Notes: generated by a model not told the origin, from the sequence alone. A stretch of DNA of 64,000 nt from CAZLLE01 sp964560425 (GCA_964560425.1 CAZLLE010000017.1:1-64000); one strand, 5' to 3'. Positions 1 through 9,396 are shown, numbered from the stretch's first letter. Numbers and translations: made by a program.

Positions 1-774
1 ATCTTTCATACATCTTGTACCAGCACCAATATTTTTGGCACGATTAGAGAAAAATTTTCTCATATTTTCAACACCATCAGGACCATCTATATTAGGATAG
101 AAACCACCCTCATTAGGCATTTTAATTTTTAAGAATTTTTCCCTATTTAATACATAATCATCATCTAACTCTTCGCCATCAATTGTAATCTCATTTACAG
201 ATAAAAGATATGCAGTAATTGCATAAATTTCATTGTCAGTTAAACTTTTTGGATGTGCATAAGGCATTGCATCTCTAATATACCAAATAAGAGTACTAGC
301 TTTTGGCCAATATGTACCAATTGTTCTTTTTGGTGCATCCATACCAGGAGCAGTTCTTTGGTTCGTTAATGATGATATATCTCCACCAGAAAGAGTAGGA
401 TAACCAACTCCACCAGCTCCAAACTCACCATGACATGAAGCACATTGTGCCTCATAAAGTTCATCACCCTCTTCAACAGAACCTTCACCTTCAGGAAGAC
501 CCGTACCATCTGGCATAATATCTACATCCCAAGCTTTGATCTCATTTTCTGTAGGAACTCTACCGTGATTAACACCTTTAGTACTCTGTTCATTAATACG
601 GTATGCTGTATATGCTCCATCTTTTCTAGGATATATTACACCACCATCTACAGCACCCTTTTTTGAAGCATATGTACCTGTACTACAATTTACACTATCT
701 TCAGCATTAGCAAAAGAGAAACTCAATGCTAATATAGCACTGATAGTTATTAATTTATGATCTAATTTGAACAT
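1..774 (-). CDS. soxD: SoxD, c-type cytochrome subunit of sulfane dehydrogenase SoxCD (partial, 3' end outside window)
   Basis: 258 codons are visible, running off the left edge. It starts with ATG at 774 and has a typical signal peptide (hydrophobic stretch ending near AFANA-like sequence, residues 1-24). A single haem c motif, CASCH, lies near residue 112, with a likely Met ligand in DAMPYAHP further on. In the Sox pathway SoxD takes electrons from the molybdenum subunit SoxC in the periplasm. The start codon overlaps the end of soxC by 20 bases, which implies translational coupling. The pairing with soxC is the strongest support for the name; the C-terminal part cannot be judged. Confidence 0.88.
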   Translation of the reverse strand, partial: MFKLDHKLITISAILALSFSFANAEDSVNCSTGTYASKKGAVDGGVIYPRKDGAYTAYRINEQSTKGVNHGRVPTENEIKAWDVDIMPDGTGLPEGEGSVEEGDELYEAQCASCHGEFGAGGVGYPTLSGGDISSLTNQRTAPGMDAPKRTIGTYWPKASTLIWYIRDAMPYAHPKSLTDNEIYAITAYLLSVNEITIDGEELDDDYVLNREKFLKIKMPNEGGFYPNIDGPDGVENMRKFFSNRAKNIGAGTRCMKD

Positions 775-2056
775 TATTTACCTCCCCATTTGCTTTAACT
801 TCCCAAGTACAAATTGAGTTTCTATGATAAACACCCTCAACACCAATTACAGCTTTCTCTTGATTGACTGTTGGTTGAACATTATCACTATCATCAACTG
901 AACGACTTGCAAGTAATAACTCTTTACCTTCATATTTATACATGTATGAGAATCTAGTCCAAGATTTTGGAAGAACAAGACCTTTAAGGCTCGCTTCAAC
1001 CCAATTTTTTCCACCATCAAATGTAATATCTACATTTGTGATCGTACCATGACCACTCCAAGCTAGACCTTCAATTTCAACAAGATCTCCTTTCTTGAGA
1101 TCAGTCCAAGGTTTTTCAGGACAAGGAGAAGTAATAATTGAGTTAACTTCTAGTGGATAGAAATGTTGGATTGCTTTTCCAGTTTTTGTTAATACTGTAT
1201 ATTTAGAAGTCTCCTCTTTTGCATACCATGGTTTATCACTAAATTCCAATCTTTTTAGCCATTTTACACAAAGATTTGCTTCCCAACCAGGTAAAAGTAA
1301 ACGAACAGGATAACCTTGTTCAGGACGAAGTGCTTCACCATTTTGTCCCCAAACAACCATTGCGTCATCTAAAACTTTTTCAACAGGAACAGATCTTCCC
1401 ATTTCAGAACCATCACTACCTTCAGCCAACATCCATTTAGCTTCTGGTTTGAGACCTAACTCATCAAGTATAGTTTTCAAACGAACACCAGTCCACTCTG
1501 AATTACTCATCATACCCTTAACAAATTGTAAAGAGTTAAATTGAGGTCCTTTCCACTCAGCAGCACCATTTGCAGGACACTCCAAAAAGTGAATTCTACT
1601 CTCACTAGGATATTTTTTTAATTGTTCCAAAGTAAGAACAATTGGTTTCTCAACTAAGCCATGAATCATAAGTCTATACTTATTTGGATCAACATGAGCT
1701 ACACCATTATGTGTACGAGTAAAGTGAAGACCATTTGGAGTAATAATACCCTCTAGTTCATGTAGTGGTGACATTGATACAGCCGCATGCATATCACCAG
1801 CAGAAGACATAAGACTAGATGTTCTCCTTACTATATTGTGTTCATATTTTGATGGGATACCATAAGGATATTTGTTTAACTCGTCACCTAATGTTGTTCC
1901 CCATTTTGGATGATGCATAATATTTTCATCATCCGCCAATATCGTACTTGGTGCCAAAACAGCTGCAGCCGCAATAGTACTAACAGATGCTGTTTTTCTG
2001 AAAAAATCTCTTCTACTAACAGAAGATAATTCTTCAGTATCAAGCGTTTTATTCAT
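755..2056 (-). CDS. soxC: SoxC, sulfane dehydrogenase molybdopterin subunit
   Basis: 433 aa. It is a sulfite-oxidase-family molybdoenzyme that oxidises the sulfane sulfur bound to SoxYZ in the periplasm. The N-terminus carries a twin-arginine signal (SRRDFFRKTA, residues 14-23, followed by an alanine-rich hydrophobic stretch). The conserved Mo-ligating cysteine is seen in HFLECPANG near residue 160, and the C-terminal third has the Mo-co dimerisation-domain pattern (ITSPCPEKPW, WSGHGTITNVDI). An AGGAG ribosome binding site precedes the ATG. It is transcribed leftwards with soxD. Family members include sulfite dehydrogenase SorA, but the following SoxD cytochrome favours SoxC. Confidence 0.92.
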   Translation of the reverse strand: MNKTLDTEELSSVSRRDFFRKTASVSTIAAAAVLAPSTILADDENIMHHPKWGTTLGDELNKYPYGIPSKYEHNIVRRTSSLMSSAGDMHAAVSMSPLHELEGIITPNGLHFTRTHNGVAHVDPNKYRLMIHGLVEKPIVLTLEQLKKYPSESRIHFLECPANGAAEWKGPQFNSLQFVKGMMSNSEWTGVRLKTILDELGLKPEAKWMLAEGSDGSEMGRSVPVEKVLDDAMVVWGQNGEALRPEQGYPVRLLLPGWEANLCVKWLKRLEFSDKPWYAKEETSKYTVLTKTGKAIQHFYPLEVNSIITSPCPEKPWTDLKKGDLVEIEGLAWSGHGTITNVDITFDGGKNWVEASLKGLVLPKSWTRFSYMYKYEGKELLLASRSVDDSDNVQPTVNQEKAVIGVEGVYHRNSICTWEVKANGEVNNVQIRS

Positions 2057-2133
2057 CTATTCTCCTCGCATAATAATTTTCTAAGAGTAAATAAAACTCT
2101 ACTAAAAGTAAAGATATTAACACTCTATAAGCC

Positions 2134-2151
2134 TTGAAGTAGCCACTTCAA
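2134..2151. promoter_or_regulatory. Inverted repeat upstream of soxC
   Basis: Perfect 7-base arms TTGAAGT and ACTTCAA are separated by AGCC, about 80 bases upstream of the soxC start. It could be an operator or a small hairpin in the 5' leader. There is no T-tract on either side, so a terminator is unlikely. Confidence 0.35.
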
Positions 2152-2172
2152 ATCTTGTAGCAATATATCAAG

Positions 2173-2193
2173 TTTTACCAATATTTGGTAAAA
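2173..2193. promoter_or_regulatory. Dyad-symmetric site upstream of soxC
   Basis: Perfect 8-base arms TTTTACCA and TGGTAAAA surround ATATT. With one mismatch the arms extend to 11 bases. It lies 117 bases upstream of the soxC ATG. Its size and symmetry fit a dimeric regulator binding site; the regulator is not identified. Confidence 0.4.
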
Positions 2194-2729
2194 TTTAAAT
2201 ATTTTAGACTTCTTTTGAAACCAACTCCACCTTCATATTGAAAGCCTCCGTATATTTTATATAAGCTATAATTACCGACAAACAAAAACCTTCTTAAATC
2301 ATTATACTAATTCATTAATCAAGTTTTAGTTCTCAATATTATACCAGCAATTATACAATATTTAATAACAAATTACTAAGTAGTGCTTATACTTGTACTT
2401 AAAAGTGATATGTAAATCAACAAAAAATCACCCTTGAATACAATAATAAGTTCTAACTTACCTATTTTATAATATAACTATATGATATATTATTTATAAG
2501 TATTATTATAATACAAACTTATATAAAATCACGCACTCGTATTTTAGCATTTTTAGTTTGATATTTGTTGATTTTAGAGTTTATTTATATATTTTTATTA
2601 AAAAACAGAGGTAAAAAAATTTTATGAGCATAAAAAAAGAACTATATTTGTAAAAATAAAACATACTCATTAACTAATAATAACTTTAAAAATAATTTCT
2701 ATATTATATCTCATTAAGTGAAACAGAGT

Positions 2730-2735
2730 TATAAT
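2730..2735 (+). promoter_or_regulatory. Probable -10 box for the haem protein gene
   Basis: A TATAAT hexamer lies 38 bases upstream of the TTG start at 2774, leaving a leader of about 30 bases that contains the AAGAAGG ribosome binding site. No clear -35 box is seen, as is usual for sigma-70 promoters in this phylum. Confidence 0.45.
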
Positions 2736-2773
2736 ATATTTTTATGACTCCATTGAAATAAAGAAGGTCAATA

Positions 2774-3838
2774 TTGAAAAGAATCATTTGTATAATTTTA
2801 ACTATTACTCTTATTTTAGGGACTACTCTTAATGGTGATAAGCTAATCAAGGCAAAAGAGGTAGAACATTTGGGAGAGATAAAACCAGCATCTTCTGCTT
2901 GGCTATCTGCAAAACCAACCAAGATATTACTATATCCATCAATAAAAATAGTAAATAAAGAGTCCCAAAAAAAGCTAAATGGTACCAAACTAGCAACTGT
3001 ACAAGTACTCTATGATAGAGAAGATATCTCTTTTCTAATAACATGGAGAGATGATACAAAAGATGTCAAACAAAAAGATCATAATATATCAGATATTGAT
3101 AAATTTGCCATACAATTTGTAAAAACAGTAGAGATAAAAAAACTACCATTCATTGAATTTGGTAATAAGGGTAGAAGTGTAATAAGTTATTCTCAAGAGG
3201 CTTACGCAACAAATAAAACAGAGCCTCCAAAGATATCTATCTCTGAAGGATTTGATAATACAAAAGAGATTAAAGAGCAAAATATTACATTAAAATTAAA
3301 TATGGAGTATGCAAATAATGGGTGGAAAGGAACTCTTACAAGACCATTAATAGATAAATATCTAGATCTAAATAGATCATCAATTCCTGTATCCTTTGCT
3401 ATATGGGATAAAAATATTAAACTTATATCTGGTTGGGTAGGAGTTAGTTTATCCTCCCAAAAAAATGATTCACTTTTGAATAGATTATCAAAAAAGGCAA
3501 AAGGAAATATTAAAAAAGGAGAAAAGCTATATATCTCCAACTGTATTAAATGTCATAAAACAGACGAAAACCAAAGCATAGCTCAGAAGATTGCTCCTGA
3601 TCTATCAAATATCGGAGGATACTCAAATATTGATTATTTAATAGAGTCAATAGTAAAACCAAATGCTATTATAGTTTCAAAAAATTTCAATCTAGATAAT
3701 AATAATTCCAATTGGTATAAAATAGATAATAATAATACAAAGATATCAACTATGCCATCATTTGAATATCTAGATAAAGCATCAATTATAGATATTGTAA
3801 CCTATCTTCAAACATTAAAAGCGAAAGCAGACAAATAA
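2774..3838 (+). CDS. Secreted protein with ethylbenzene-dehydrogenase-gamma-like haem domain fused to cytochrome c
   Basis: 354 aa, starting at TTG 2774 after a good AAGAAGG site. A signal peptide (residues 1-20) is followed by a beta-rich region (about 35-225) that resembles the b-haem-binding gamma subunits of the ethylbenzene dehydrogenase and DMSO-reductase families (W-S/LSAKPTKILLYP, FLITWRDD and FAIWD-like segments). A C-terminal c-type haem domain follows, with CIKCH at residues 257-261 and a probable Met ligand in STMPSF. This predicts a periplasmic electron carrier with two kinds of haem. No molybdenum catalytic subunit of that family is adjacent; the nearest molybdoenzyme is the divergent SoxC. 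The N-terminal domain call is from pattern only. Confidence 0.6.
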   Translation: MKRIICIILTITLILGTTLNGDKLIKAKEVEHLGEIKPASSAWLSAKPTKILLYPSIKIVNKESQKKLNGTKLATVQVLYDREDISFLITWRDDTKDVKQKDHNISDIDKFAIQFVKTVEIKKLPFIEFGNKGRSVISYSQEAYATNKTEPPKISISEGFDNTKEIKEQNITLKLNMEYANNGWKGTLTRPLIDKYLDLNRSSIPVSFAIWDKNIKLISGWVGVSLSSQKNDSLLNRLSKKAKGNIKKGEKLYISNCIKCHKTDENQSIAQKIAPDLSNIGGYSNIDYLIESIVKPNAIIVSKNFNLDNNNSNWYKIDNNNTKISTMPSFEYLDKASIIDIVTYLQTLKAKADK

Positions 3839-3943
3839 AGAATCTGCTCTAGCTTAGACTAATTATTAAAAAAACTACATTAATTAAATAAAAATTTTAA
3901 ATATACGATATATATCCCATTAACCATGTAAAAGGGATTTTCA

Positions 3944-5950
3944 GTGAAAAAGACAACAATAGGCAAAAAACTATTTCTCTCTATATCCATATTAACTGTA
4001 ATAATGGCTCTCATTAGTTTTTTTATTGTGAATTATTTTCTCTCTCAAACAAAACATAGAGTATATGTAGAGACACAAAAAGAGCTTATTAAAAATGTAA
4101 ATAACCAAATAAAAGCAAAATATGACACAGGAGTCGCAAATGCTATCTCTTTGAGTAGTAAAAGTGAGATAAAACAGGCATTTAGAATAGATGATAAATT
4201 TCCTGCAAAACTTGCCATAAAAATATTTATGTTGGATATGAAAAAAATCATAGGTGATCAAAATGCAAAAGTTCATATGCATACAGTTGATAATCACTCA
4301 TATTTACGAAGCTGGACAAGAGAGAGAGGAGATGATCTTAGCTCATTTCGTAACAGTATTGTTCAAGTAAATAAAACTAAACAAGCTCTTAATACTTTTG
4401 AAGTAGGTAAATATGGACTTAGTATGAAATCTGTTGTTCCTGTAATAGATGGGAATACACATTTAGGTTCACTAGAGTATATACAGAATATTGACTCAAT
4501 TGCAAAAAACTTTCAAAAAAGTAATGATGGTTTTTTACTCTTTATGGACAAATCATTTTCAAATATAGCAACAAAAATGGATAAATCAAAAAAAATAGAC
4601 AATCTCATCCTTGCACATAAATTTTATAATAAAAATTTTTTTGAAGATATAAAAAATATAGATATGGAACAACTAACTAAAGATGGATACTTTGTAACGG
4701 ACAAATATTTTGTTGTAAATAGACCAATAGCAGACTTTAATGGAAAAAAACTAGGAGTACTATTAGTGGGAAAAGATTTAAAAAGTATCGAGGGTTTAAT
4801 ATATCAATCTCAAGAGACTATTTATGCACTAATAGGATTAATTACTATACTCTTAATTTTAATAATATCTTTAACTATATTTAACTTAAATCGGTTTGTT
4901 TTATCTCCCTTAAATCAACTTCAAACTTCTCTTTTGAGCTTTTTTGACTATATCCACCAAGAAAAAACATCTGTAGAGTTGATCACAATAGATAGCCATG
5001 ATGAGATAGGAGAGATGTCAAAGATTATTAATCAAAACATTATTGAAATAAAAGAGAAACAGGAGGAAGATCTCAAATTAATCAAAGAGCTACATGAGTG
5101 CATGGAACAGATTAAATCAGGATACTATAATGTTAGAGTTCAAACCTCAACAAAAAATACAACTCTAAATGAACTAAAAAATGTAATAAACGAGATGCTA
5201 AGTCAACTAGAAAAAACTATTGGCAAAGATGCAAATAAGCTTATCTCATTAATGAATAATTTTACCAATATGAATTTCAAATCAAAAATAGATCATGCAG
5301 AGAGCTTTTTTGAAAAAAACTTAAATAATTTGGGACTAGATATATCAAAAAGCTTATCAAGAGATGCAAAAAATGCACTATTTTTAGATGAAAACTCTTC
5401 TAAACTTATAGAACTTTCCGCTCAATTAAAAGAGATAGAAGATAAACAATTTTCATCTATAAAAAAGACACTACATGAGTCAAATAATATGGCTCTATCT
5501 ATAAGTGATATTGTAAATAAAACTACTATAGTTGAAGAGAATTCACAAAGTATAAAAAATGTAGCACAAACTATTTCAGATATAGCAGATCAAACAAACT
5601 TATTAGCCCTTAATGCAGCCATAGAAGCAGCAAGAGCAGGAGAACATGGACGAGGATTTGCTGTGGTAGCAGATGAAGTTAGACAACTAGCTGAGAAGAC
5701 TCAAAATTCACTCTCAGATGTAAAAGTGAGTATAGATCAATTAAATAGCTCTATTGAAGATATATCAGAGGGGATAAAAAATCAATCCTCTACGGTAAAA
5801 GAGATAAATAATTTTATGCAAATAGTAGATCAAAATATAGAAAAAAGTTTACAAACAGTAAAACAGACAGACTCTATTGCCAACTCTATCTCTAAAATAT
5901 CAAAAGATATCAGTAAAGATACAACAAATAAACAATTTATTGAAATATAA
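3944..5950 (+). CDS. Methyl-accepting chemotaxis protein with periplasmic sensor domain
   Basis: 668 aa, GTG start. TM1 spans about residues 10-32, a periplasmic domain of roughly 250 aa follows (double-Cache-like, with a weak second lobe), TM2 is about 285-310, then a HAMP-like linker and the cytoplasmic signalling domain. The hairpin tip is typical (NLLALNAAIEAARAGEHGRG, then FAVVADEVRQLAEKTQ). The protein ends soon after the hairpin, so the C-terminal methylation helix is short and there is no receptor tether pentapeptide. The ligand is unknown. The next gene starts 12 bases downstream and encodes a periplasmic binding protein that may feed this receptor. Confidence 0.9.
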   Translation: MKKTTIGKKLFLSISILTVIMALISFFIVNYFLSQTKHRVYVETQKELIKNVNNQIKAKYDTGVANAISLSSKSEIKQAFRIDDKFPAKLAIKIFMLDMKKIIGDQNAKVHMHTVDNHSYLRSWTRERGDDLSSFRNSIVQVNKTKQALNTFEVGKYGLSMKSVVPVIDGNTHLGSLEYIQNIDSIAKNFQKSNDGFLLFMDKSFSNIATKMDKSKKIDNLILAHKFYNKNFFEDIKNIDMEQLTKDGYFVTDKYFVVNRPIADFNGKKLGVLLVGKDLKSIEGLIYQSQETIYALIGLITILLILIISLTIFNLNRFVLSPLNQLQTSLLSFFDYIHQEKTSVELITIDSHDEIGEMSKIINQNIIEIKEKQEEDLKLIKELHECMEQIKSGYYNVRVQTSTKNTTLNELKNVINEMLSQLEKTIGKDANKLISLMNNFTNMNFKSKIDHAESFFEKNLNNLGLDISKSLSRDAKNALFLDENSSKLIELSAQLKEIEDKQFSSIKKTLHESNNMALSISDIVNKTTIVEENSQSIKNVAQTISDIADQTNLLALNAAIEAARAGEHGRGFAVVADEVRQLAEKTQNSLSDVKVSIDQLNSSIEDISEGIKNQSSTVKEINNFMQIVDQNIEKSLQTVKQTDSIANSISKISKDISKDTTNKQFIEI

Positions 5951-5962
5951 GAAGGAGAAAAG

Positions 5963-6718
5963 ATGTTAAAAAAAGCTCTAATAACAATTTTATTGATAGC
6001 AACACTATCTTATGCCAATACAAAACCTATACTAATTTTTTATTGTGGTTCTACAATGGTAAAACCCATAACAAAAATATCAAAAATTGTAGAAAAAAAG
6101 CATAACTGCACAATTTATATCAAAAAGGGAGGATCAAAAACTCTATATACTATTTTAAAAAGTAAAAAAGTAGGAGATCTATATCTTCCTGGTTCTAACT
6201 CATACAGAAAGAAAAATCTAGAAGATGGTTTTTTATTGGATTCTCAATATATAGGTTTTAACAAAGCCGCAATCTTTGTCCAAAAAGGAAATCCAAAAGG
6301 GATAAAAAACCTAGATGATCTTCTACGAAAAGATATAAATACAATCTTATGTAATCCATATAGTGGAAGTATAGGAAAAATGACAAAAAAACTATTAACT
6401 AAATATAAAGGGGCAGCATTTTTAGAAGATGCCTATGATAGAGCAGTAGATATTGCAACACAATCAAAGATGATCAATAACTCATTAATCAAAAAAGAGA
6501 TGGATCTATCTATCAATTGGAGAGCAACAGCTTTTTGGTCAGATAATGCAAAATATATTGATATTATTGAGATAGATAATAGTATAGCTCCCAAAAAAAA
6601 GTTAGTTATTAATCTTTTAAGTTTTTCTAAACATCCTAATATTGCAAAAGATTTTATGAAAATTGCTGCTTCCCAAACAGGTCAAGAGATAATGAGAAAA
6701 TATGGATTTTTGGAGTAA
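5963..6718 (+). CDS. Periplasmic substrate-binding protein (molybdate/phosphate-type fold)
   Basis: 251 aa with a signal peptide (residues 1-18). The order of motifs (ILIFYCGSTMVKPI at the start of the mature protein, IYIKKGGS, GDLYLPGS, NPYSGSIGK, ATAFWSDN) is that of class II binding proteins such as ModA or PstS-like oxyanion binders. No ABC permease or ATPase gene is nearby. It lies 12 bases after the chemoreceptor and 2 bases before the next gene, so it is more likely to serve as a sensory accessory than as part of a transporter. The ligand cannot be told from sequence. Confidence 0.65.
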   Translation: MLKKALITILLIATLSYANTKPILIFYCGSTMVKPITKISKIVEKKHNCTIYIKKGGSKTLYTILKSKKVGDLYLPGSNSYRKKNLEDGFLLDSQYIGFNKAAIFVQKGNPKGIKNLDDLLRKDINTILCNPYSGSIGKMTKKLLTKYKGAAFLEDAYDRAVDIATQSKMINNSLIKKEMDLSINWRATAFWSDNAKYIDIIEIDNSIAPKKKLVINLLSFSKHPNIAKDFMKIAASQTGQEIMRKYGFLE

Positions 6719-6720
6719 TT

Positions 6721-7746
6721 ATGAGTATATTTAAAAATAGAGTAGTTTTATTAACTGGTGGAACAGGTTCATTTGGTACAGCTTTTGTTGAGCGTTTTAT
6801 GGATAGTAATATCAAAAAAATTATTATCTTTTCAAGAGATGAAAAAAAACAGGATGATATGAGAATAAGATACCATAATCCCAAAATAAAATTTATAATT
6901 GGAAATGTAAGGGATGAAAATGCTATTAATGATGCATGTAGAGGTGTTGATTATATATTTCATGCCGCAGCACTTAAGCAAGTTCCATCTTGCGATTTCT
7001 CTCCTATCGAAGCAGTAAAAACTAATATTTTAGGTACAGATAACCTTATTCGTGCAGCTATTAACCATAATATTAAAAAAGTTGTTTTTTTGAGTACAGG
7101 AAAAGCTGTAAAACCTATAAATGCTATGGGTATCTCAAAAGCCATGATGGAGAAGGTAATTTTTCAAAAAGCTAGAGATTTGCTAGAATTAAACTCAAAT
7201 ACAACACTTACGATTATACGCTACTCAAATGTTTTTGCATCTCGTGGATCAGCTGTAAATACTTTTATAGAGCAGATCAAAAAGAACAAACCAATTACAA
7301 TTACACACAAAAAGATGAAAAGATCAATCATGAGCATAGATGAGGCTGTAGATCTTGCTCTTTTTGCATTCAAACATGGCAAAAATGGTGATCTATTTAT
7401 CTATAAAGCCAAAAGAACATCTTTGGAGTTTTTGGCAAAAACACTTCAAGATATCTTTAATGCCCAAAATAGAGATATTAAGATCATAGGAAAAAGACAT
7501 GGAGAGAAGTTAGAAGAGACAATTTTAAGTGAAGATGAACTTTTAAGAGTTGAAGAGATGGGAAATTATTGTAGAGTACTTGCCGATAAAAGGGGATTAA
7601 ACTACTATCATGAACAGACTTTTTCAAAAAGGTTAAATGATATTGATGATTCACACCAAAAAAGATATAAATTAACGCTACCAAACCTTACAGAAGAGGA
7701 TTTAAGAGAGTTATTACATCTAAATAAAGAGCTTGTTGAGGTATAA
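6721..7746 (+). CDS. UDP-GlcNAc 4,6-dehydratase/epimerase-like protein (FnlA/CapE type) with altered active-site motif
   Basis: 341 aa, the usual length for FnlA/CapE/WbjB enzymes that start UDP-N-acetyl-L-fucosamine synthesis. The extended SDR fold is clear: GGTGSFG (residues 13-19) binds NADP, followed by HAAALKQVP and RYSNVFASRGS. The family motif STDKAVYPINAMG reads STGKAVKPINAMG here, so the Asp that pairs with the catalytic Lys is Gly127. The Lys (128) and the Met that replaces the SDR Tyr (136) are kept. The usual partner genes fnlB and fnlC do not follow. It may be an inactive or re-purposed relative. It sits 2 bases after the binding protein gene, in the same operon. Confidence 0.75.
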   Translation: MSIFKNRVVLLTGGTGSFGTAFVERFMDSNIKKIIIFSRDEKKQDDMRIRYHNPKIKFIIGNVRDENAINDACRGVDYIFHAAALKQVPSCDFSPIEAVKTNILGTDNLIRAAINHNIKKVVFLSTGKAVKPINAMGISKAMMEKVIFQKARDLLELNSNTTLTIIRYSNVFASRGSAVNTFIEQIKKNKPITITHKKMKRSIMSIDEAVDLALFAFKHGKNGDLFIYKAKRTSLEFLAKTLQDIFNAQNRDIKIIGKRHGEKLEETILSEDELLRVEEMGNYCRVLADKRGLNYYHEQTFSKRLNDIDDSHQKRYKLTLPNLTEEDLRELLHLNKELVEV

Positions 7747-7763
7747 ACGATACAATCTCTTTT

Positions 7764-9368
7764 ATGAATTTTACACAAGAACAACATAATATTATAAACT
7801 CAAATGAGAAAAAACTAAAAATAAATGCAGTAGCAGGAAGTGGAAAAACAACAACACTTCTTGCTTATGCTTCTAAGAAGAAAAACTTATCTATCTTATA
7901 TTTAGCATACAATAGAGCCATTGCTCAAGAGATAAGTAGAAAACTAGAGATAGAAAATATTAAAAATATACATGTTACAACTATTCATGCTCTAGCTTAT
8001 CGAGCGATTGGCGTATGGAATTACAAGATTTTTGAGTTAGATGAGATCGCTATTGGTCACTTTATAAATAGCAATGATCCTATATATTCATGGCTTATCA
8101 AAGATTTGGTCTCATTTTACTGTAATTCTAGAATTAGAGAGATTGATGATATCTTATTATCAAGTTATATTAAAGTAGCCTCTCCAAGTAATGAAATCTT
8201 GGCTATATTATCAAAAGACCCCATAATAATCTGCTCTCATGTTCAACAAATTTTAAGTGCTATGAAAAATAAAAAGATATCAATCACTCATGATTTTTAT
8301 CTCAAACTCTACTATCTTTACAAACCAAAACTAAATTTTGATCTGATTTTGGTTGATGAAGCACAAGATATATCTGATGTCATGAGTGCCATTATAGAGA
8401 GACAATCTTCCAATACTATCTATGTAGGTGATGGTTTTCAACAAATTTATAGTTTTAGATTTGCTATAAATGCTCTTGAAAAGATAGATACCCCCTCTTT
8501 AAAGCTTACAAGAAGTTTTCGTTTTGGAGATGGGTACGCTCAACAACTATCAACAATACTCAATCAAGGATACTCTCTTTTAAAATCCCAACTCCTTGAG
8601 ATAAACGGTGAAGATCACTACACAAAGATAGGATTCAAAACACTTAACCTCAAAAAACCATATACAGTAATTGCAAGATCAAATATATCTCTATTTGAGG
8701 AGATATTAAAAAGATTAGACCAAAATAAGAAGATATTTTTTGAGGGAGGATATGGAGGATATGGATTTATGAATAAAACTATATTTTCTATTTTGAAACT
8801 TCATGAAAATAAAAGCGTAGATCATGAACTAATCAAACAGTTTGACTCAATAGAGAGTCTAAAAAAATATACAATCGACACACAAAATCAACCTCTAAAA
8901 AATATGATTACCCTTGTAGAGAAGTATGATACTCAACTCTTTAGCTTCAACAAAAAAATAAAAACACTTATAACTGAAAATAGAGACCAAGCTCAAATTA
9001 TATACACAACCACTCATAAAGCAAAAGGTGAAGAGTATGATCAAGTGATTATGAGTGAAGGAGATTTTACTAATCTTGAGCAGATTAAAAAGATGATAAA
9101 AGAGGCAGATATTTCACCCATAAAAATCAAAGAGGAGATAAATATCTATTATGTAGCAGCCACAAGAGTAAAAAATGCTATCTCTCTAGCTAGTTTTGAT
9201 GAGAATATTTTTGAAAAACCAGAACCTCAAATAGAAGTAAAAACAAAATCAACAAAAAAAGATATAAAAGTTCCAATTCAAAATAGATTTGGAAGATTTA
9301 AACAAAGATATAGCTCTCATAGACCACAACAAAAACTAGATAGTTGGCTTAAAGATAATGGGTATTAG
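7764..9368 (+). CDS. UvrD/Rep-type superfamily 1 DNA helicase
   Basis: 534 aa, short for the UvrD family. Walker A is NAVAGSGKTTT near residue 27, motif II is LILVDEAQDIS near residue 197, motif III/IV follow (YVGDGFQQIYSF), and C-terminal motifs include TTHKAKGEEYDQV and YVAATR. The large 1B and 2B insertions of full UvrD are reduced, as in the FBH1-like or small UvrD-like helicases. It starts 17 bases after the previous gene; a TACAAT hexamer at 7751-7756 just before the ATG may give a second transcript. The C-terminal tail is Lys-rich. DNA repair or recombination is the likely field of action. Confidence 0.82.
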   Translation: MNFTQEQHNIINSNEKKLKINAVAGSGKTTTLLAYASKKKNLSILYLAYNRAIAQEISRKLEIENIKNIHVTTIHALAYRAIGVWNYKIFELDEIAIGHFINSNDPIYSWLIKDLVSFYCNSRIREIDDILLSSYIKVASPSNEILAILSKDPIIICSHVQQILSAMKNKKISITHDFYLKLYYLYKPKLNFDLILVDEAQDISDVMSAIIERQSSNTIYVGDGFQQIYSFRFAINALEKIDTPSLKLTRSFRFGDGYAQQLSTILNQGYSLLKSQLLEINGEDHYTKIGFKTLNLKKPYTVIARSNISLFEEILKRLDQNKKIFFEGGYGGYGFMNKTIFSILKLHENKSVDHELIKQFDSIESLKKYTIDTQNQPLKNMITLVEKYDTQLFSFNKKIKTLITENRDQAQIIYTTTHKAKGEEYDQVIMSEGDFTNLEQIKKMIKEADISPIKIKEEINIYYVAATRVKNAISLASFDENIFEKPEPQIEVKTKSTKKDIKVPIQNRFGRFKQRYSSHRPQQKLDSWLKDNGY

Positions 9369-9396
9369 ATATACTTAGAAAAAAACTAGGAAAAAG

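Larger units (their letters stand above)
2057..2773. other. 717-base AT-rich intergenic region between divergent soxC and a haem protein gene
   Basis: No convincing coding sequence is present on either strand. The region holds the soxC ribosome binding site, two inverted repeats on the soxC side (2134-2151 and 2173-2193, listed separately), long homopolymer-like A/T tracts and a probable promoter for the rightward gene at 2730. It is the longest non-coding stretch in the window, which suggests that sox expression is controlled here. Confidence 0.7.

Noticed and set aside
445..666. 73-codon frame opposite soxD
   Set aside because: Antisense to a clear cytochrome gene, no ribosome binding site and no recognisable domain.
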